This document shows, one piece after another, positions 43,624 to 51,073 of a DNA stretch of 64,000 nt. Where the stretch lies: the NCBI RefSeq assembly GCF_000739735.1, contig NZ_BBJF01000018.1, positions 1 to 64,000 on the forward strand, in the 5' to 3' direction. Every line of letters begins with the position of its first letter. The stretch's first letter is position 1. Both the position numbers and the translations under genes were made by a program. Below the pieces are notes generated by a model. That model ran no database searches, was not told where the DNA came from, and saw nothing but the letters and a program-made list of their open reading frames with translations. The DNA is from Paraburkholderia ginsengisoli NBRC 100965 (GTDB lineage: Bacteria > Pseudomonadota > Gammaproteobacteria > Burkholderiales > Burkholderiaceae).

Positions 43624-44064
43624 TCAATCGGGCGAACTTTTGTCCGAATCCGTTCCATCGACCTGGGTGCCACGTGCGGCATCGGCGGCCCGAATCTTGT
43701 CCCGCGCCGCCGCAACCGCCGCCTCGAACTGCCCGAGGCCGTGCCAGCCGGTTGCCCGCCCGAGCCGCTTGCCACGGTAGAAGAAGAACCAGGTGGGCAC
43801 TCCGTGCAGCATGAAGCGCCGGCCCAGCTCGCGATGCTCGTAGACATTGCTGTGAAACCATTTGAGGTCCAGCGCGCGGATCGCGTCCGGCTGCGCCAGC
43901 ATCGCCTTCTTGGCGATCTCGCAGTTGAAGCAGTCGAGACCCCAGAAAAACACCACGGCAGGCTCATCCCCGGCTTCGGCGAGCTCAGCATCGAACGAGT
44001 CGGCGCTGAGCTCCTGCATGTCGAAGACGCCAAACGCGGTTGCGTCGACGGGAATATTGGCCAT
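43624..44064 (-). CDS. Thioredoxin-like protein
   Basis: A 146-residue cytosolic protein of the thioredoxin fold: V-V-F-F-W-G-L-D-C-F-N-C with a C-x-x-C redox motif (Cys-Phe-Asn-Cys instead of Cys-Gly-Pro-Cys), a central helix, and the cis-Pro strand H-G-V-P-T-W-F-F-F-Y-R-G-K-R-L-G-R. The first 25 residues differ from thioredoxin. Lies between grpE and dnaK on the same strand, a position suggesting a heat-shock-linked disulfide reductase. The Phe-Asn dipeptide should alter the redox potential. No partner is identified. Confidence 0.85.
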   Translation of the reverse strand: MANIPVDATAFGVFDMQELSADSFDAELAEAGDEPAVVFFWGLDCFNCEIAKKAMLAQPDAIRALDLKWFHSNVYEHRELGRRFMLHGVPTWFFFYRGKRLGRATGWHGLGQFEAAVAAARDKIRAADAARGTQVDGTDSDKSSPD

Positions 44065-44108
44065 CGCGGTGCCTGCCAGATGGAAAGGCTTGCGACGCTC
44101 TGTGTCGC

Positions 44109-44690
44109 TTACTTCGGCGCCGCGACCGTCACGAGTGCGGGACGCAGCACGCGGTCGGCGATCACGAAGCCTTTTTGCAGCACGGCGACGACAGTGTTCG
44201 GCTCCTGATCGGCCGGCACCATCGAAATGGCCTGATGGCGATGCGGGTCGAACTTCTCGCCGACCGGGTTCAGGGCGACGACGCGGCCCTTCTCAAGCGC
44301 GCCGGTCAACTGACGCAGCGTCAGCTCGACGCCTTCGCGCACTTTCTGTAGATCGTCGGACGAGTGAGCGACGGCCGCTTCGAGGCTGTCGATCACCGGC
44401 AGCAGATGCTCGGCGAAACTTTCGATCGCAAACTTGTGCGCCTTGGCCACGTCTTCCTGAGCGCGACGGCGCACGTTCTCGGTCTCGGCCTTCGCGCGCA
44501 GGAAGCTTTCCTGCAGATCGGCGATCTTTGCCTGCGCTTCGGCCAGCGCGGCCTGCTCGGCGGTTGCCGGCGCGTCCGCTGCGGCGTTCGCAGCCGAATC
44601 CTGGGAGGCCGCGGCCTCGGCGGCCTGGCGCGCGGTTTCGTCGGCGGGCGTGGGGGTCTGGCTCGTCGGGTTCTCTTGCGTGTTTTCCAT
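44109..44690 (-). CDS. grpE: Nucleotide exchange factor GrpE
   Basis: Releases ADP from DnaK. The 193-residue protein has an acidic, Ala-rich disordered N-terminus (about 1-45), the long paired helix (A-E-A-Q-A-K-I-A-D-L-Q-E-S-F-L-R-A-K-A-E-T-E-N-V-R in register), then the four-helix bundle and C-terminal beta domain with V-E-L-T-L-R-Q-L, V-G-E-K-F-D-P-H-R-H-Q-A-I and V-L-Q-K-G-F-V-I-A-D-R-V-L-R-P-A. First gene after a good sigma-32 promoter at 44814-44839; the thioredoxin-like gene follows after 44 bases. Confidence 0.97.
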   Translation of the reverse strand: MENTQENPTSQTPTPADETARQAAEAAASQDSAANAAADAPATAEQAALAEAQAKIADLQESFLRAKAETENVRRRAQEDVAKAHKFAIESFAEHLLPVIDSLEAAVAHSSDDLQKVREGVELTLRQLTGALEKGRVVALNPVGEKFDPHRHQAISMVPADQEPNTVVAVLQKGFVIADRVLRPALVTVAAPK

Positions 44691-44813
44691 GTCGCTGAAA
44701 GTCGTTAAAAAGTAAAAACCAACGGTGGCGGGAGCGGGTGAAACTTATCGCAATTTATACGTTGCAAAATCGCGACAGGCGGCTCGACTCGCAACCGCAT
44801 ATCAACACGGCAG

Positions 44814-44839
44814 ATGGGGCCGGAAGCACCCGTTTCAAG
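44814..44839 (-). promoter_or_regulatory. Sigma-32 (RpoH) heat-shock promoter of grpE
   Basis: On the minus strand, CTTGAAAC (44839-44832) and CCCCAT (44819-44814) are separated by 13 bases, measured from TTGAAA. This closely matches the sigma-32 consensus CTTGAAA-N11-16-CCCCAT. It lies about 120 bases upstream of the grpE start in the otherwise featureless 379-bp gap 44691-45069. Confidence 0.85.
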
Positions 44840-45069
44840 CGGCTCTGCACGTTCTTTTCGCGCCGTCTACGCACGGCCGAAATGCGCCGTAACAACGATC
44901 AATGCAGGGCGATCAGATTGAGATTGAGTGCGGCCGACAAGTGGCCTATGCTCCAATAAAGCATCGGAAAAGACACGTTAACCCTAATCTAACGAAAGCC
45001 TTACCGACATTTTCAATTCAACCCGATTCGCCCGTTTTCAAGTATCGAATCGTCCGAAGGGGGAGTACC

Positions 45070-45234
45070 GTGAAACTGACCGTTGCAATTGGGGTGGTCG
45101 CATTGGTACTGGTTGCGGGCACCACGACCATCTGCATGTCCGGCGCGGTTAATGACCACACGACCGAGTATGGCGGCGTGCACCAACTGTTCAATCCCCA
45201 CCTGAACAATCCCCACCTGAAAATCTGTCGATAG
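45070..45234 (+). CDS. Small secreted or membrane-anchored peptide
   Basis: A 54-codon frame starting at GTG with AGGGGGAG seven bases upstream. It encodes a short basic start (M-K-L), a hydrophobic segment of about 16 residues (A-I-G-V-V-A-L-V-L-V-A-G), a Thr-rich and Cys-containing region, and a polar tail with a duplicated N-P-H-L. The layout fits an exported peptide or small membrane protein. No family recognised. The 3' end overlaps the hslR 3' end by 44 bases on the opposite strand and includes a 15-bp tandem duplication. Its reality depends mainly on the good ribosome binding site. Confidence 0.5.
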   Translation: MKLTVAIGVVALVLVAGTTTICMSGAVNDHTTEYGGVHQLFNPHLNNPHLKICR

Positions 45235-45613
45235 TGCGCCGGTCGCGCTTGGTCGGCCGGCCGTGCAACTCGGCGGCCGGCTCGCGATACGTCCTGCGCC
45301 GCTCCTGCTCGACCTGTCGTTTCACCTTGCTTTCCTCGGTCTCCGCATAGAGCGTCTGCGCGACGCTCGCGGGACCGCGCACGTCGCATACGCCCAGCAC
45401 TTGCACCTGCCAGACGATCCGCTCGATTTCGATCTCGACGAGGTCGCCGACCCGCACGTCCTTGGCCGGCTTGACGCCGGCCCCGCCGATGCGCACATGC
45501 CCTTTGTCGACCGCGTCCGCCGCGAGCGAGCGCGTCTTGAAAAAGCGCGCCGCCCATAGCCACTTGTCGATGCGCAGCTTCGCGCCGGCGTCGGTGGAAA
45601 TCTTGTAGTTCAT
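45191..45613 (-). CDS. hslR: Heat shock protein 15 (S4-domain RNA-binding protein)
   Basis: A 140-residue S4-domain protein of the Hsp15 family, which binds stalled 50S subunits carrying peptidyl-tRNA. The S4 core is R-I-D-K-W-L-W-A-A-R-F-F-K-T-R-S-L-A-A-D-A-V, followed by G-H-V-R-I-G-G and a basic C-terminal region (K-R-Q-V-E-Q-E-R-R-R-T-Y-R). The start at 45613 lies eight bases after the hemH stop. The last residues, S-G-G-D-C-S-G-G-D, come from a 15-bp tandem duplication ending at the stop codon, so the tail is probably recent. Confidence 0.93.
   Translation of the reverse strand: MNYKISTDAGAKLRIDKWLWAARFFKTRSLAADAVDKGHVRIGGAGVKPAKDVRVGDLVEIEIERIVWQVQVLGVCDVRGPASVAQTLYAETEESKVKRQVEQERRRTYREPAAELHGRPTKRDRRTIDRFSGGDCSGGD
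45192..45221. repeat. 15-bp perfect tandem duplication in a convergent gene overlap
   Basis: CAATCCCCACCTGAA occurs at 45192-45206 and immediately again at 45207-45221. It is in frame for both genes. On the + strand it duplicates N-P-H-L-N in the small peptide. On the - strand it duplicates S-G-G-D-C at the hslR C-terminus, and hslR still ends in TGA. Confidence 0.95.
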
Positions 45614-45621
45614 GAGCCTGT

Positions 45622-46692
45622 TCAAACTCCCGCGGTTTGCGGCACCGGCACCGCCTGCACCGGCCAGCCCTGCAGATTCTGCGCGACGATCTCGCCGAGC
45701 GCGGCAATCCACGGCTGCGAAGCGTTCACGCAGGCAATCCGGTGAAACTCCTTGCCGCCCGCATGCAGGAACTCGTCGCGCACTTCCATGCCGATTTCTT
45801 CAATCGTTTCAAGGCAGTCGGCGGTAAAGCCCGGACAGAACACGTCCGCGCGCCGCACGCCCGCCGCACCCAACTCCTTCAACGTAGGCGCCGTGTACGG
45901 CTGCAGCCATTCGGCCTTGCCGAAACGCGACTGGAACGTGATCCGGCATTCCACCGGCGTCAACCCAAGAGCCTGCATCAACAGCGCGCCGGTCTGCTGG
46001 CACTGCTCGTGGTACGGGTCGCCCAGATCCAGCGTTCGCTTGGGCACGCCGTGAAAACTCAGCACCAGCTTGTCGCCCGCCGCGAAGTCTGGCCGGCCGT
46101 GCTGATGCCAATACTGATGCACCTGGGCGGCCAGCGCCGCGATGTACGCCGGATGGTCCGCGTACTGGCGCACCGTGCGGATTTCCGGCTGATTGCGCAT
46201 GCGCTTGAGGGCGGAAAAGGCGTCGTCGAACGCGGTGGCCGTGGTCGACGACGAGTATTGCGGATACATCGGCACCAGCAGCACCCGCTCCGCGCCCGCC
46301 AGCTTCAACTGGTTCAGCATGGCCGGAATACCCGGCGTCCCGTAGCGCATCGCGTAGTCGACCAGCACCGTGTAGTCGTTCAGATGCAGCAGATGACGCA
46401 ATCCCTCCACCTGCTTTTCCGTGTACACGCGCAGAGGCGAGCCTTCGGGCATCCAGACCGCCGCGTACTTCTTCGCGGAGCTACGCCCGCGCAACGGCAG
46501 GATCAGTAGCCGCAGGATGATCTGCCACAGCAACGCCGGAATTTCGACCACTCGCGGATCGGACAGGAACTGCGCGAGATAGCGGCGCACCGCGCGCGGC
46601 GTCGGCGCGTCGGGCGTGCCGAGATTGATCAGCAGCACGGCGACGCGATGTGAGGTGGCGTTCTGGGAAGGCCGCTCGAGGTCGAAGCGCAT
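45622..46692 (-). CDS. hemH: Ferrochelatase
   Basis: Inserts Fe(II) into protoporphyrin IX, the final step of haem synthesis. The 356-residue protein has L-L-I-N-L-G-T-P-D-A-P near the N-terminus, the active-site region S-F-H-G-V-P-K-R-T-L-D-L-G-D-P-Y with the catalytic His, and C-P-G-F-T-A-D-C-L-E-T-I-E-E-I with the conserved Glu. Upstream partner of hslR, with only eight bases between. The hrcA gene lies about 200 bases upstream on the same strand. Confidence 0.97.
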   Translation of the reverse strand: MRFDLERPSQNATSHRVAVLLINLGTPDAPTPRAVRRYLAQFLSDPRVVEIPALLWQIILRLLILPLRGRSSAKKYAAVWMPEGSPLRVYTEKQVEGLRHLLHLNDYTVLVDYAMRYGTPGIPAMLNQLKLAGAERVLLVPMYPQYSSSTTATAFDDAFSALKRMRNQPEIRTVRQYADHPAYIAALAAQVHQYWHQHGRPDFAAGDKLVLSFHGVPKRTLDLGDPYHEQCQQTGALLMQALGLTPVECRITFQSRFGKAEWLQPYTAPTLKELGAAGVRRADVFCPGFTADCLETIEEIGMEVRDEFLHAGGKEFHRIACVNASQPWIAALGEIVAQNLQGWPVQAVPVPQTAGV

Positions 46693-46893
46693 AGGCAGCG
46701 GAAGTCACCGCTTTACGCGGAGAGTCGATTCAGTGGAGATTCATTATAGCGGCGCGGTCTCTTGTCAGGTCCGCCGCCGCCCCTGGCCGTTCGGCCGATT
46801 GGCAAGCGGCGCGCGCTCACGCATCATGGGCAACAAGGTCCGCCGCGGCGTAACTGAAGGGAGTGGCAAGAAATGACGAGAAACGGCGGCCCG

Positions 46894-47913
46894 CTATTGC
46901 TGGCTCAGGGTCAGCGAAAGCAGACGCGCGGTGATGTCGACGATTGGAATCACGCGGTTGTAGGCCATGCGGGTCGGCCCGATCACGCCGAGCGTGCCGA
47001 CGATCTTGCCGTTCACCTCGTACGGCGCGGTGACGACGCTCATCTCTTCGATCGGCACGAGGTTCGACTCGCCGCCGATGAAAATCTGCACGCCCGCCGC
47101 GTGACTCGACACGTCGAGCAATTGAAGGAGGCTGGTCTTCTGGTCGAACACGTCGAACAGCTTGCGCAGGCGCGCCATGTCCGACGAGAGGTCGGCGACT
47201 TCGAGCAGGTTGCGCTCGCCGGAAATCAGCACGGTCTCACCGGTGTCGGATTCGTCGGTGCTGGCCGTGACGGCCGCGTGCATCAGCGTGGTCATGTCGC
47301 CACGCAGTTCGTCGATCTCTTCGCGCAGGCGGCGGCGCACGTCGTCGAACGAAAGGCCGGCGAAGTGCGCGTTGATGTAATTGGAGGCTTCCACCAGCTG
47401 CGACGGCGAGAAGTCGCGCTGGGTCGCCATGATGCGGTTCTGCACGTCGCCTTCGGGCGTCACGATGATCAGCAGGATGCGCTTGTCGGACAAACGCATG
47501 AACTCGATCTGCTTGAACACGTGGCTGCGCCGCGGCGTGAGCACGACGCCGGCGAACTGCGACAGGTTGGACAGCACGCTGGCCGCCGCCGCGACGATCT
47601 TCTGCGGCTCGCCCGCCTGCAGCGTGGTCTTGACGGCGCGCATCACCGCTTCTTCGTCGGCCGCGGACTCCACCGTCAGCATCGTGTCGACGAACAGGCG
47701 GTAGCCGCGCGGCGTGGGAATGCGGCCCGCGGAAGTGTGCGGACTGATCACGAGCCCCAGGTCCTCGAGATCGGACATCACGTTGCGGATCGTTGCCGGG
47801 CTCAGTTCGAGGCCCGAGTAACGCGACAACGTGCGCGAGCCGACCGGCTGACCTTCGGCGATATATCGCTCAATCAGCGTTTTGAGGAGGGTTTGTGCGC
47901 GAGGATCTAGCAT
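46894..47913 (-). CDS. hrcA: Heat-inducible transcription repressor HrcA
   Basis: Repressor of class I heat-shock genes through CIRCE operators, stabilised by GroE. The 339-residue protein begins with the winged-helix domain: M-L-D-P-R-A-Q-T-L-L-K, E-G-Q-P-V-G-S-R-T-L-S-R and S-P-A-T-I-R-N-V-M-S-D-L-E, then S-P-H-T-S-A-G-R-I-P-T. The C-terminal GAF-like domain has F-I-G-G-E-S-N. The ATG at 47913 starts the conserved sequence; the longer frame to 47985 is not conserved. No CIRCE was found near the dnaK or grpE genes in this window, so its targets (normally groE) lie elsewhere. Confidence 0.95.
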   Translation of the reverse strand: MLDPRAQTLLKTLIERYIAEGQPVGSRTLSRYSGLELSPATIRNVMSDLEDLGLVISPHTSAGRIPTPRGYRLFVDTMLTVESAADEEAVMRAVKTTLQAGEPQKIVAAAASVLSNLSQFAGVVLTPRRSHVFKQIEFMRLSDKRILLIIVTPEGDVQNRIMATQRDFSPSQLVEASNYINAHFAGLSFDDVRRRLREEIDELRGDMTTLMHAAVTASTDESDTGETVLISGERNLLEVADLSSDMARLRKLFDVFDQKTSLLQLLDVSSHAAGVQIFIGGESNLVPIEEMSVVTAPYEVNGKIVGTLGVIGPTRMAYNRVIPIVDITARLLSLTLSQQ

Positions 47914-48255
47914 GACGAAAAATTTTAGCTTAATGCCGGGACGACCGCGAGCGCTAACGGCGCCCATCCGTGACGAATGCGCCACTGTCTGCCTCGGTAC
48001 GGCGTGCTCGACGCTCCAGCACGGAGCCGCGCACCCAGCCGGGCGCCACGCCGGTCTCCGTTTGCGCCCAATTTCCGGCCACCGTCGGCGCGCGTCGACC
48101 GGCAGCCCGCCGCCCCACTTCGAGCGGCGCGCCTGTCATCAAGGCTTCACCATTCTAACGATAATCGCGGCATGCGCCGGCCACCCCCACGAGCCGGTCC
48201 GCCACCGGGTCTGTCTGCGGTTCTTTTCAGGCCCCACCTATGGTGTAATGCCGGC
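47914..48255. other. Divergent promoter region hrcA / nadK
   Basis: A 342-bp gap. A short AT-rich block borders hrcA (AAAATTTT at about 47919-47936), and TTAGCGCTC, which resembles half a CIRCE, is present on the minus strand without its partner half. TAGAAT near 48155 on the minus strand could be a -10 for hrcA. No other gene was recognised. Confidence 0.3.
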
Positions 48256-49158
48256 ATGCAAGTGACCAGCCAGTTCAAGACCGTCGCGCTCGTCGGGCGC
48301 AACAATACGCCAGGCATCGGCGAGCCGTTGACCGCGCTCGCTTCGTGCATCGCGAAGCGCGGGTTCGAAGTCGTGTTCGAAGCCGAAACCGCCGCCGAAA
48401 TCGGCGTCACCGACTACCCGGCGCTGCGTCCCGCCGAGATCGGCGCGCGCGCCGACGTCGCGGTGGTGCTGGGCGGCGACGGCACGATGCTCGGCATCGG
48501 CCGGCAACTGGCGCCGTACCGCACGCCGCTCATCGGCATCAATCACGGGCGGCTGGGCTTCATCACCGACATCCCGATCTCCGACATGCGCGAGATCGTG
48601 CCGCAAATGCTGGCCGGCAATTTCGAACGCGAAGAACGCGTGCTGCTCGAAGCGCGGATCATGCGCGATGGCAATCCGATCTACCACGCGCTGGCCTTCA
48701 ACGACGTGGTGGTCAACCGGAGCGGCTTTTCCGGCATGGCGGAACTGCACGTCTCGGTGGACGGGCGCTTCATGTACAACCAGCGCTCGGACGGCCTGAT
48801 CGTCGCCACGCCGACCGGCTCGACCGCTTACGCGTTGTCGTCGCAGGGGCCTATCCTGCATCCGCAACTGCAGGGCATCGTACTCGTGCCAATCGCGCCG
48901 CACGCGCTGTCGAACCGGCCGATCGTGCTCCCGGACGACTCGAAGGTGAGCATCCAGATCGTTTCCGGGCGCGAAGTGAACGTCAATTTCGACATGCAGT
49001 CGTTCACGTCGCTGGAGTTGAGCGACACGATCGAAGTGCGCCGCTCGCGTCACACGGTGCCGATGCTGCATCCGGTCGGCTACAGCTATTACGCGACGCT
49101 GCGCAAGAAGCTGCACTGGAACGAGTATCCGTCGCACGAAGAAGATCCCAAGCCCTGA
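48256..49158 (+). CDS. nadK: NAD kinase
   Basis: ATP-dependent phosphorylation of NAD to NADP. The 300-residue protein has the family motifs V-V-L-G-G-D-G-T-M-L-G (catalytic Asp), G-I-N-H-G-R-L-G-F-I-T-D, F-N-D-V-V-V-N-R, and S-D-G-L-I-V-A-T-P-T-G-S-T-A-Y. Starts at the ATG at 48256; the frame stays open upstream into the hrcA promoter but has no conserved sequence there. The divergent hrcA and the downstream recN are the usual neighbours in proteobacteria (hrcA-nadK-recN). Confidence 0.97.
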   Translation: MQVTSQFKTVALVGRNNTPGIGEPLTALASCIAKRGFEVVFEAETAAEIGVTDYPALRPAEIGARADVAVVLGGDGTMLGIGRQLAPYRTPLIGINHGRLGFITDIPISDMREIVPQMLAGNFEREERVLLEARIMRDGNPIYHALAFNDVVVNRSGFSGMAELHVSVDGRFMYNQRSDGLIVATPTGSTAYALSSQGPILHPQLQGIVLVPIAPHALSNRPIVLPDDSKVSIQIVSGREVNVNFDMQSFTSLELSDTIEVRRSRHTVPMLHPVGYSYYATLRKKLHWNEYPSHEEDPKP

Positions 49159-49240
49159 GCGGCGAAGTCACGCTGGAACGCCCAAGCCCAAGCGACCGCC
49201 GCTGCCGAAACCTGAACTTCAAGCTCATCAGACGACCTCC

Positions 49241-50911
49241 ATGCTTCGCCACCTCTCGATACGCGACTTCGTCATCGTCGCCGCGCTCGACCTCGAATTC
49301 GACAGCGGCTTTACTGTTTTCTCGGGCGAAACCGGCGCCGGCAAGTCGATCCTGATCGACGCGCTGGCGCTCGCGCTCGGCGCGCGCGCCGACGCGAACG
49401 TCGTGCGCACCGGCGAGAGCCGCGCCGACATCACCGCCGAGTTCGAGACCCATGCGCAGGTCGAGCAATGGCTCGACGAGCAGGCGCTCGGCGCGACCGC
49501 CAACAGCGACGAGCACGACGGCACCGTGATGCTGCGGCGCGTGGTGGACGCCAATGGCCGCTCGCGCGCGTTCATCAACGGCACGGCGGCGACGCTTACG
49601 CAATTGCGCGAGGTCGGCGAGATGCTGGTGGACATTCACGGCCAGCACGCTCACCAATTGCTGATGCGCCCCGATGCGCAGCGCGAACTGTTCGATACCC
49701 ATGCTGGCCTGTCCGACACCGCGGCCGCCGTCACGCGTGCGTGGCGCACGTGGCGCGAGAAGGTGCAGGCGGTCGAGCACGCTCAGACGCGCGACCGCGA
49801 GTTGCAACTCGAACGCGAGCGCCTCGCGTGGCAGCTCACCGAACTCGACAAGCTCGCGCCGCAGCCTGGCGAATGGGAAGAGGTCAATAGCGAGCACCGT
49901 CGTCTGTCGCACTCCGCGAATCTGATCGACGGCGTGCAAGGCGCGCTCGGCGCGCTGTCCGAATCCGACGAGGCGATGATCACGCACCTTGCTGCGATCG
50001 TGTCGAAGGTGCGCGACCTCGCCGAGATCGACCCGGCGCTGAACGACGTGCTGGCCGCGCTCGAACCCGCCGAAATCCAGCTGCAGGAAGCGGCCTATTC
50101 GCTGAGTCATTACGCGCAGAAGCTCGAACTCGATCCGGACCGGCTCGCGCAAGTCGAAAAGCGCCTCGACGCGCTGCACTCGGCCGCGCGCAAATTCCGC
50201 CTGCAGCCGGAAACGCTGCCGGAGGAACACGAAGCACGGCGCGCACAACTGGCCGCGCTCGACGCCGCCGCCGATCTCGACAGCCTGCACGCCGCCGAAG
50301 CCAAGGCCAAAGAGGCGTTCCTGAGCGAGGCGAAAAAGCTCTCGAAGGCGCGCGCCAAAGCCGGCAGCGCGCTGGGCGCGGCGGTCACCACCGGCATGCA
50401 GGAGCTGTCGATGAAGGGCGGCAGCTTCGAAGTCGCGCTGGTGCCGCTGCCCGAAGGCGGCGCGCATGGCCTGGAGCAGGTCGAGTTCCGGGTCGCCGGT
50501 CATGCCGGCGTGCCGCTGCGGCCGCTCGCCAAGGTCGCCTCGGGCGGCGAACTCGCGCGTATCAGCCTGGCGCTCGCGGTCATCGCCAGCGCTGCGAGTC
50601 CGACGCCCACACTGATCTTCGACGAAGTGGATACGGGCATCGGCGGCGGCGTCGCCGAGGTGGTCGGGCGGCTGTTGCATCAACTCGGACAAGCGCGCCA
50701 GGTGCTGTGCGTGACGCACTTGCCGCAAGTCGCCGCGCGCGGCGATCACCACTTCCAGGTGGCGAAGGCCGGCAACGGCCAGGGCGGCACGGTGAGCAGC
50801 GTGACCTCGCTCGACAAGGCGAGCCGCGTCGAGGAAGTCGCGCGGATGCTCGGCGGACTGGAAATCACCGCGACCACCCGCAAGCATGCGAAGGAAATGC
50901 TGGCCGCCTGA
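49241..50911 (+). CDS. recN: DNA repair protein RecN
   Basis: SMC-like ATPase of recombinational double-strand break repair. The 556-residue protein has Walker A G-E-T-G-A-G-K-S-I-L-I-D-A near residue 30, a coiled-coil body (about 155-370, with V-D-I-H-G-Q-H-A-H-Q just before), the signature L-A-K-V-A-S-G-G-E-L-A-R-I-S-L-A and Walker B T-L-I-F-D-E-V-D-T-G-I-G-G. It follows nadK by 82 bases. No LexA box was recognised in the short gap. Ends at a strong terminator facing glnE. Confidence 0.97.
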   Translation: MLRHLSIRDFVIVAALDLEFDSGFTVFSGETGAGKSILIDALALALGARADANVVRTGESRADITAEFETHAQVEQWLDEQALGATANSDEHDGTVMLRRVVDANGRSRAFINGTAATLTQLREVGEMLVDIHGQHAHQLLMRPDAQRELFDTHAGLSDTAAAVTRAWRTWREKVQAVEHAQTRDRELQLERERLAWQLTELDKLAPQPGEWEEVNSEHRRLSHSANLIDGVQGALGALSESDEAMITHLAAIVSKVRDLAEIDPALNDVLAALEPAEIQLQEAAYSLSHYAQKLELDPDRLAQVEKRLDALHSAARKFRLQPETLPEEHEARRAQLAALDAAADLDSLHAAEAKAKEAFLSEAKKLSKARAKAGSALGAAVTTGMQELSMKGGSFEVALVPLPEGGAHGLEQVEFRVAGHAGVPLRPLAKVASGGELARISLALAVIASAASPTPTLIFDEVDTGIGGGVAEVVGRLLHQLGQARQVLCVTHLPQVAARGDHHFQVAKAGNGQGGTVSSVTSLDKASRVEEVARMLGGLEITATTRKHAKEMLAA

Positions 50912-50918
50912 AACGACG

Positions 50919-50956
50919 CGGCCGGGAAAGCGCTCACCTAGCGCTCATCCCGGCCG
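50919..50956. terminator. Double-stem terminator between recN and glnE
   Basis: Outer arms CGGCCGGGA (50919-50927) and TCCCGGCCG (50948-50956) enclose inner arms AGCGCT (50929-50934) and AGCGCT (50940-50945), which are self-complementary. TTT follows on the + strand. It is eight bases past the recN stop. Confidence 0.85.
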
Positions 50957-51073
50957 TTTGCCCTACTCGCGCGTGCAGCGCGGATAGCGCGGGCGATCAG
51001 AACAACGCGGCGCAACACGGGCAAAAGGCAACACAACCCGCGTCGCCCCGCTCTCAGGTCACGCAACGACGCC

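Noticed and set aside
47914..48000. CIRCE operator upstream of hrcA
   Set aside because: TTAGCGCTC resembles one half of TTAGCACTC-N9-GAGTGCTAA, but the second half is missing at the required spacing.
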